Source: Sphingomonas kyeonggiensis
GTDB taxonomy: Bacteria; Pseudomonadota; Alphaproteobacteria; Sphingomonadales; Sphingomonadaceae
Direction: 5' to 3'
Assembly: GCF_030812785.1 (NCBI RefSeq)
Contig: NZ_JAUSTJ010000003.1
Span: forward strand, 1,240,001 to 1,304,000
DNA length: 64,000 bases
This document shows, in pieces, positions 58,705-64,000 of this stretch (position 1 is the first letter of the stretch; every line of letters begins with the position of its first letter). A program made the translations under genes and the position numbers. Under the pieces are notes generated by a model. The model searched no databases. It had not been told where the DNA came from and saw only the letters and a list, made by a program, of their open reading frames with translations.

Positions 58705-59280
58705 TCCGTCATCCCGGCGCATCCATTTGCCGTCATCCGGATGCGCTTATGGCCCGGCGTGCCTTTGGCACCCGGGGCTGGGCAGAAGGAAAGGACCGGC
58801 GCGTTCTTCTTCTCGTGACGCTCGGGCTCGACGACGCTTTGGCATTGGTGTTCGTAGATATGTGTGTCGCGTCGAGACTTGTTATCCGCGGCGTGCCTCC
58901 CCCTGTATTGCAGCCTGAAGAGAAGCCAGGGGTGTTTTTAAGGCGAGGGGCTCTACGGTCATCTGGCGAAGCTTCGACTTACGCTGCCGAACGATTCCGC
59001 CACCGGTCCTCCGACGCTGCCACGTGCAATCGCCGGCCTTCTGTCCTTCGTGCTGGCCTGGTACGAAGGATGGTGAGGTATGTAACCTATTTGGTTCATA
59101 TTGTCAAGCGGAATCTATCAATGGCCGTCATCCCGGCGAAAGCCGGGATCTCGTGCGGCTCCGTCCCGCGCCATCGCCTGAGATCCCGGCTTTCGCCGGG
59201 ATGACGGATTGGGGTCGGCGTGGCGGGGCGACGGTTTGGGGCGGGGATGACGGTAAGGGTCTCGGGATGGTGGTAAGGAC
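58705..59280. other. Long intergenic region between gntK and the FadR-type regulator
   Basis: 576 bases with no convincing gene. It contains a hairpin GCGCATCC/GGATGCGC near 58717-58746, a stretch from about 58800 to 59120 of lower GC and irregular codon pattern, a CCTTCGT/ACGAAGG hairpin (59045-59069), a small AACC-TATTT-GGTT palindrome (59084-59096) and the REP pair at 59126-59207. A 151-codon open frame from 58749 runs through it but has no protein-like features and ends in the REP. It may be the remnant of a lost gene. Confidence 0.5.
59126..59207. repeat. Paired inverted REP-like hairpins
   Basis: CGTCATCCCGGCGAAAGCCG and its exact inverted partner (59180-59207), with a 26-base spacer. 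Same family as 19517-19600. Confidence 0.8.
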
Positions 59281-59958
59281 CTAAGGCATCAGCCGCTTGC
59301 GCCCTTGCGACAGATGCCAGCGCATCGCCAGCGCGGCGCCGTCGCCGTCCTGGGCCCGGATCGCATCGACGATCGCGTCATGCTCGTCCATCATCGATCC
59401 GATCACTTCGGGCGGGCGCGAGCGCGAGATGTCGACGCCGGCGCGCAATATCCCCATCACGTCGTGCTGGAGATGGTCGAAGGTCGAGATGAACGCGCTG
59501 TTGCCCGTCGCCTCGGCGATCGCGCGGTGAAGCCGCCAGTCCTCGTCATGCGCCGGCGCCGAGGAGAGCAGGGCGGTGCGCAGTGCCTCCAGCGCCGCGT
59601 CGATCTCGTCCATCTGCTCCTGCGAGCGGCGCTGCGCCGCCAGCCGCGCCGCCTCCGCTTCCAGCACGAAGCGCACCTCATAGGTGCCGAGCGTCGCCGC
59701 CAGCCCGTCCATCGGCACGTGCGAGCCAAGCCGGGCGGAGGGGCGGCGCTTCACATAGGAGCCGGCGCCGCGCCGCGCCTCGGTGATCCCGTCGGCGGCG
59801 AGCCGCACCAGCGCCTCGCGCACGATCGTCCGCGACATGCCGAACAGCTCGGCCAGCCGCGCCTCGGACGGCAGCCGGTCGCCGGCCACCAGATCGTCCT
59901 CGTTGATGATCCCGACGATCGCCGTATAGGCGCGATCGGCGAGCCTGCCCTCCTGCAC
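59281..59958 (-). CDS. FadR/GntR family (FCD domain) regulator, probable gluconate regulator
   Basis: 225 residues from GTG 59958, preceded by GAGAGG; a TTG start at 60009 would give 242 residues and an 8-base overlap with gntP. Winged helix-turn-helix: LADRAYTAIVGIINEDDLVA, GDRLPSEARLAELFGMSRT, VREALVRLAADG. FCD ligand domain: FVLEAEAARLAAQRR, DEDWRLHRAIAEATGN, MDEHDAIVDAI, with metal-binding Asp/His pattern. It directly follows gntP on the same strand. A GTnGTACnAC site before gntP is the likely operator. Confidence 0.92.
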   Translation of the reverse strand: MQEGRLADRAYTAIVGIINEDDLVAGDRLPSEARLAELFGMSRTIVREALVRLAADGITEARRGAGSYVKRRPSARLGSHVPMDGLAATLGTYEVRFVLEAEAARLAAQRRSQEQMDEIDAALEALRTALLSSAPAHDEDWRLHRAIAEATGNSAFISTFDHLQHDVMGILRAGVDISRSRPPEVIGSMMDEHDAIVDAIRAQDGDGAALAMRWHLSQGRKRLMP

Positions 59959-60001
59959 GGCGCCTCTCTTCTTCGCGCCTCGATTTTCTCCGGGGCGCGT
60001 C

Positions 60002-61342
60002 TCAGACAAGGTAGCTGAGGCCCAGCACCATGGCCAGACCGGCCACTGAGATCACCGTCTCGAGCAGCGACCAGGTGCGGAACGTGTCCGCCGTCGTCGT
60101 GCCCATATAGCCCTTTACCAGCCAGAAGCCGGGATCGTTGACATGGCTGAAGAACACCGATCCCGCGCCGATCGCCAGCACGACCAGCTCTGGCGAGGCG
60201 CCCGAGGCGGCGACCACGCCCGGCATGATGCCGACCGCGGTGATCGTCGCCACCGTCGCCGATCCGGCCGCCAGGCGGATGCCCACCGCGACCAGCCAGC
60301 CGAGCAGCAAAGGCGAGATCGAGTACATCATCACCAGCCGCGCCAGCAGGTCCGAAAGCCCGGCGGTGACCAGCACCTGCTTCAGCGCGCCGCCCGCGCC
60401 GATGGCGAGCAGGATCGCGCCGGCCGCGCCCATCGTCTCGAACCAGATCGCGTCCTGGATGCCTTCCTCGCTCAGCCGTCGGCCGAACAGCAGGGGCAAG
60501 GCGAGCAGGTTGGTGATGAGCAGCGCGAGCACCGGATTGGCGGCCGCGGCAAGCAGGGGTGAACTGGCCAGCGCCGGCACCAGCTTGGCGAGTTCGCCGG
60601 TGGCGATCAGCACGATCGGTAGCAGCACGATGAACAGCGAGACCGCGCGGTGCGGCGGCTGCAGGTCGTGCACCGGATCGCTCAGCACCGGTTCGGTGAG
60701 CTTGACGCCGGGGGTGACGAACTTCGCGAGCACCGGCCCGGCCAGGATCGCGATGGGGATGGCGATGATCACGCCGTAGAGCATGGTCAGGCCCAGGCTG
60801 GCGTTGAGCGCCTCGACCGCGAGCAGCGGGCCCGGATGCGGCGGCACCAGCGCATGGACCACGCCCAGGCCGGCAAGCGCGGGCATGATCAGGCGCAGCT
60901 TGGTGCCGTCGGGATCGCCATTGTCGGGCATCGCCTTGGCGGCGGCGACGACGATCGGCAGCAGCAGCACCAGCCCGGTCTCGAAGAACAACGGCAGGCC
61001 GATGATGATGGCGATGCCGAGCGTGGCCCAGGGCGCCGCCTTGGGCCCGGTCAGCCGCAGCGCGCCGGTGGCGAGCGAGGCCGCTGCGCCGGAGAGGTGG
61101 AGCATCGCGCCGAGCGACAGGCCCAGTGCCACCACCAGGCCGGTGCCGCCGACGATGTCGCCCACGCCCTTCTGCACCGCCTTGGCGGTGTCGCCGAGCG
61201 GCAGACCGGCGAACAGGCCGACCGCGAAGGCGCCGACGAGCAGGCCGATAAAGGGATGGAGCCGCCAGCGGACGATCAGCAGGATCGCAAGCACGATGCC
61301 GGCGATGGCGGCAATGACCAGCCGGATGTCCTCGCCGTTCAT
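60002..61342 (-). CDS. gntP: Gluconate:H+ symporter, GntP family
   Basis: 446 residues from MNGEDIRLVIAAIAG at 61342 (AGGGGATC upstream), the usual GntP length of about 447. Twelve or so membrane segments, with LGLSLGAMLHLSGAA, GLPLFFETGLVLLLPIVVAA, VHALVPPHPGPL and FFSHVNDPGFWLVKGYMG, all hallmark GntP segments. It imports gluconate or a related aldonate for GntK. The regulator gene follows immediately, so regulator and permease share a transcript. Confidence 0.94.
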   Translation of the reverse strand: MNGEDIRLVIAAIAGIVLAILLIVRWRLHPFIGLLVGAFAVGLFAGLPLGDTAKAVQKGVGDIVGGTGLVVALGLSLGAMLHLSGAAASLATGALRLTGPKAAPWATLGIAIIIGLPLFFETGLVLLLPIVVAAAKAMPDNGDPDGTKLRLIMPALAGLGVVHALVPPHPGPLLAVEALNASLGLTMLYGVIIAIPIAILAGPVLAKFVTPGVKLTEPVLSDPVHDLQPPHRAVSLFIVLLPIVLIATGELAKLVPALASSPLLAAAANPVLALLITNLLALPLLFGRRLSEEGIQDAIWFETMGAAGAILLAIGAGGALKQVLVTAGLSDLLARLVMMYSISPLLLGWLVAVGIRLAAGSATVATITAVGIMPGVVAASGASPELVVLAIGAGSVFFSHVNDPGFWLVKGYMGTTTADTFRTWSLLETVISVAGLAMVLGLSYLV

Positions 61343-61439
61343 TCGGCGATCCCCTGGGCGCAGTCGAACGCGAATCCTGACATCGTTGTCCTCCCCGGAA
61401 GTCCTCGGCTTTTTCTTGCAAGCGCGTTGAACGGACAGA

Positions 61440-61449
61440 GTTGTACGAC
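61440..61449. promoter_or_regulatory. Candidate FadR-type operator upstream of gntP
   Basis: GTTGTACGAC, a near-palindrome of the form GTnGTACnAC, close to the TnGTACnA-like sites of FCD GntR regulators. It lies 98 bases before the gntP start. Confidence 0.45.
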
Positions 61450-61609
61450 AGATTTTTCCAATTCGGCAACGAAAAAGGCTTGCTACCGCTACCAAATGCG
61501 GAACATATTAAAATCTGTCCAACCGATTCCGGCAAAACGGAACGGGGACGGGATCGGGCGGAAGCGCCGGTCCGCAAGCATGACACCATGCGCCTCGGGG
61601 AGAGGATCG

Positions 61610-61891
61610 ATGAAGGTGACCGTTCAGGAAGCGAGCCAGAAAGCGGCAGTCTCCGCCGCGATGCCCCATCTCATGGATGGCGCGGGCAGGCCCGTGCATC
61701 TCACGCCGACTCAGCTCAAGGTGATGCAGGGCGTGCATTCGGGGCAGCTCAACAAGCAGATCGCCTATGAGCTCGGCATCGCCGAGGCGACGGTGAAGGC
61801 GCATATGACCGCGCTGATGCGCAAGCTCAACGTGCGCAACCGCACCCAGGTCGCGATCGCGGCCCAGAGCCTGGCACTCCGCCAGGCCTGA
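61610..61891 (+). CDS. Small LuxR-type DNA-binding protein
   Basis: 93 residues from ATG 61610 (GGGGAGAGG upstream; ATG 61580 possible). Nearly the whole protein is a GerE/LuxR helix-turn-helix: LTPTQLKVMQGVHSGQLNKQ, IAYELGIAEATVKAHMTALM, RKLNVRNRTQVAIAA. There is no receiver or sensor domain, so its activity must be set by its level or by a partner. It sits between gntP (divergent) and the second beta-helix gene (66 bases downstream, same strand), which it may control. Confidence 0.85.
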   Translation: MKVTVQEASQKAAVSAAMPHLMDGAGRPVHLTPTQLKVMQGVHSGQLNKQIAYELGIAEATVKAHMTALMRKLNVRNRTQVAIAAQSLALRQA

Positions 61892-61897
61892 TTTTCC

Positions 61898-61919
61898 CGG
61901 CCCGGCATCGCCCGGGCCT
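61898..61919 (+). terminator. Terminator-like hairpin after the LuxR-type gene
   Basis: GGCCCGG/CCGGGCC, 7-base stem around a short loop, followed only by TTACC, so termination is uncertain. Confidence 0.35.
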
Positions 61920-61957
61920 TACCGACGTTCGTCCAGCCCGTTTTCCGGAGAGCCATG

Positions 61958-64000
61958 ATGACGGCCTATCGCCTGCTTTGCGCGGCCCTGTTGCTGTGCC
62001 CGCTTCCTGCCTTTGCCGGATCGACTTCGGTCTATCTGACCCAGCCCAACGATCCGCGCGCGATCACCGTCAAGGGCGTCGGCGACGGCCGCGCGGACGA
62101 CAGCGAGGCGATCCAGCAGGCGATCGATGCTGCGGCCAAGGGCGGGCAGGGCGGCCTCGTCTTCCTGCCCTCGGGCCGCTATCGGATCAGCCGGACGATC
62201 TTCGTGCGCTCTGCGGTGCGCGTGTTCGGCGTCGGCGCGACGCGTCCGGTGATCGTGCTGGGCGACGACACGCCGGGCTATGGCGCCGGCGTCGCGGCGA
62301 TGGTCTCCTTCACCGGCGAGGACCAGTACCGCGTCGGCAAGGTGCCGGTGCCGCCGCCCACCAGCGTGCCGACCAACCCGAACATCTATGACGCGACATC
62401 GAGCACCTTCTATTCGGCGATGGCCAATGTCGATTTCGAGATCGGCAAGGGCAATTCGGGCGCCGTCGCGGTGCGCTTCCGCGTCGCCCAGCACGGCTTC
62501 CTGCGCCACATGGACTTCCATCTCGGCTCTGGGCTGGCGGGGATCTACCAGGCCGGCAACGAGTGCGAGGACCTGCGCTTCTATGGCGGGCGCTACGGCA
62601 TCCTGACCGAGAAGACCTCGCCCGCCTGGCAGTTCACCCTGATCGACAGCGAGTTCAGCGGGCAGCGCGATGCCGCGATCCGCGAGCATGAGGTCGACCT
62701 GACCCTGGTCAACGTCGCGATCCGCGACGTGCCGGTGGGGATCGAGATCGACAAGGGCTATTCGGACTCGCTCTGGGGCAAGGATGTCCGCTTCGAGAAT
62801 GTCTCGAACGCGGGCGTGCTGATCTCGAACGAGGACAGCGTCTTCACCCAGGTCGGCTTCATGAATGCGCTGGCGCAGAACACGCCGGTGTTCGCCCGCT
62901 TCCGCGACAGCGGCAAGACGGTGGCGGGGCAGGGGCGCCAGTATCGCGTCACCGATTTCTCGCACGGCCTCAAGCTCGGCGCAGTCGGAGAGATCGGCGC
63001 CTTCGCCACCGACGTCTCGATCGCCCCGCTGTCGAAGCTCCCGGCCCGGCGCAAGCCTGCCATCGCGGCGCTGCCGCCGGTGAGCGAATGGGCCAATGTC
63101 CGCGATCTGGGCGTGAAGGGCGACGACGAGACCGACGACACCGCCGCGCTCCAGCGCGCGATCGACACGCACCGCGTGCTCTATCTGCCGCTCGGCCGCT
63201 ACCGGGTGACCGACTCGCTCAGGCTGCGGCCGGACACGGTGATCATCTCGCTGCACCCGAGCCTCACCCATCTCTATCTGCCCGACTCGACGCCCGCCTA
63301 TGCCGGCGTGGGCAGCGCCAAGGCGCTGATCGAGAGCGCGAAGGGCGGCAATGCGATCGTCTCCGGGCTCGGCCTGTGGACCGGCGGGGTGAACCCGCGC
63401 GCCACCGCGCTGCTGTGGCGGGCCGGCGAGGCCTCGATGGTCAACGACGTGAAGATCCAGGGCGGCGGCGGCACGCTGCTTACAAAGGGAAGCCCGATCG
63501 GCTTCGGCGATCCGCGCGCCCGCTTCGACGGCCAGCATCCGAGCATCTGGGTCACCGATGGCGGTGGCGGCACCTTCGCCGCGGTCTGGTCGCCCAACAC
63601 CCTGGCCTCGGCGGGCTTCTACGTCTCGGACACCAAGACGCCCGGCTATGTCTATGAGCTCTCGGCCGAGCATCACTACCGGACCGAAATCGTGCTCGAC
63701 CGGGTCGAGAATTGGGAGTTCCACGCGCCGCAGACCGAGCAGGAAGTGCGCGACGGCGTCAACGCGGTGTCGACCGAGTTTCGCAACTCGCGCAACATCC
63801 TGTTCGCCAATTATCACGGCTACCGCGTCACCCGCTCGGCCAAGCCGATGGACGTGGCGGTGCGGCTCTACAACTCCAGCGACATCCATTTCCGCAACGT
63901 CCATGTGAACGCCGAAAGCGCCTTTGCCAGCTGCGACGACAAGGGCTGCGGCACCTATGTGCGTGCCAGCAAATATCCGTTCGAGAATGCGATCAAGGAC
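61958..64000 (+). CDS. Secreted pectate-lyase-fold (GH55-like) protein, paralogue 2 (3' truncated by window)
   Basis: 681 codons are visible and the frame is open at the window end. ATG 61958 fits the GGAGAG site (61947-61952) better than ATG 61955. Signal peptide to AFAG. Domain starts VKGVGDGRADDSEAIQQAID and DLGVKGDDETDDTAALQRAI mirror those of the protein at 54961-58020, and the two align along their whole visible length (shared FLPSGRYRI, FGVGATRPV, YGGRYGILTEKTSPAWQ, DKGCGTYVRASKYPF). Whether it also carries a propeller cannot be seen. Confidence 0.9.
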   Translation, partial: MTAYRLLCAALLLCPLPAFAGSTSVYLTQPNDPRAITVKGVGDGRADDSEAIQQAIDAAAKGGQGGLVFLPSGRYRISRTIFVRSAVRVFGVGATRPVIVLGDDTPGYGAGVAAMVSFTGEDQYRVGKVPVPPPTSVPTNPNIYDATSSTFYSAMANVDFEIGKGNSGAVAVRFRVAQHGFLRHMDFHLGSGLAGIYQAGNECEDLRFYGGRYGILTEKTSPAWQFTLIDSEFSGQRDAAIREHEVDLTLVNVAIRDVPVGIEIDKGYSDSLWGKDVRFENVSNAGVLISNEDSVFTQVGFMNALAQNTPVFARFRDSGKTVAGQGRQYRVTDFSHGLKLGAVGEIGAFATDVSIAPLSKLPARRKPAIAALPPVSEWANVRDLGVKGDDETDDTAALQRAIDTHRVLYLPLGRYRVTDSLRLRPDTVIISLHPSLTHLYLPDSTPAYAGVGSAKALIESAKGGNAIVSGLGLWTGGVNPRATALLWRAGEASMVNDVKIQGGGGTLLTKGSPIGFGDPRARFDGQHPSIWVTDGGGGTFAAVWSPNTLASAGFYVSDTKTPGYVYELSAEHHYRTEIVLDRVENWEFHAPQTEQEVRDGVNAVSTEFRNSRNILFANYHGYRVTRSAKPMDVAVRLYNSSDIHFRNVHVNAESAFASCDDKGCGTYVRASKYPFENAIKD

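Noticed and set aside
58749..59204. A 151-codon open frame after gntK
   Set aside because: No ribosome site, odd codon use, and its end is encoded by the REP hairpins; kept only as a possible gene remnant.
1..64000. Insertion sequences, integrases or prophage genes
   Set aside because: No transposase, integrase or phage structural motif seen in any frame; only small REP-type repeats.

Overview
The window is GC-rich, densely coded chromosomal DNA that looks like a sphingomonad (Sphingomonas or a close relative, Alphaproteobacteria). The best marker is an acyl carrier protein followed at once by a 420-residue serine palmitoyltransferase. Its active-site residues fall at H159, D231, H234 and K265, the numbering known for Sphingomonas paucimobilis SPT. 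Three large TonB-dependent receptors, LptF/LptG and short paired REP-like hairpins between genes fit the same picture. I see no prophage, transposase, CRISPR array or plasmid gene.

Layout. 1-4.1 kb: the 3' part of glnE, a one-cysteine peroxiredoxin (bcp), a small secreted protein, a DUF455 ferritin-like protein and an M23 endopeptidase. 4.2-8.9 kb: a TetR/SDR pair with a shared operator, an Hsp70-like protein, erpA, xth and a small secreted protein. 9.0-17.9 kb: an acetyltransferase, a fatty acid desaturase, obg, lptF-lptG, proB and an NAD-dependent epimerase-like gene. 18-22.9 kb: an orphan FkbH-like HAD-IIIC protein whose start codon lies in a hairpin, an Lrp regulator, an EamA transporter and an FAD-dependent dehydrogenase. 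23.1-26.6 kb: acp-spt-hybrid histidine kinase (sphingolipid entry step). 26.8-37.5 kb: TetR with a small protein, GNAT, rplU-rpmA, hspQ, tRNA-Ser(CGA), a membrane M28 peptidase and ydbH-ynbE-ydbL.

37.6-51.5 kb is a catabolic island that appears built around D-amino acids, most likely D-glutamate. It has dgcN and dgcA, two secreted N-acyl-D-amino-acid deacylase-like amidohydrolases, two TonB-dependent receptors, an Lrp regulator, a secreted cyanophycinase-like S51 protein and a secreted M20 peptidase resembling glutamate carboxypeptidase G2. I infer outer-membrane uptake of a glutamate-containing polymer or peptide, periplasmic hydrolysis, and cytoplasmic conversion of D-glutamate through N-acetylated intermediates.

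51.8-64 kb is a carbohydrate island: a TonB-dependent receptor, a 1019-residue secreted pectate-lyase-fold protein fused to a gluconolactonase (SMP-30)-type propeller, gluconokinase, a FadR-type regulator, a GntP gluconate permease, a mini LuxR regulator, and a second pectate-lyase-fold paralogue cut by the window end. A polysaccharide or oligosaccharide that yields gluconate is the simplest inference. Candidate operators (a CGAC-N4-GTCG palindrome in two promoters and a GTnGTACnAC site before gntP) support coordinated control.

Limits: everything here is by reading. Family calls rest on motifs, length and neighbours; substrates are inferred. Alternative start codons are noted where they matter.
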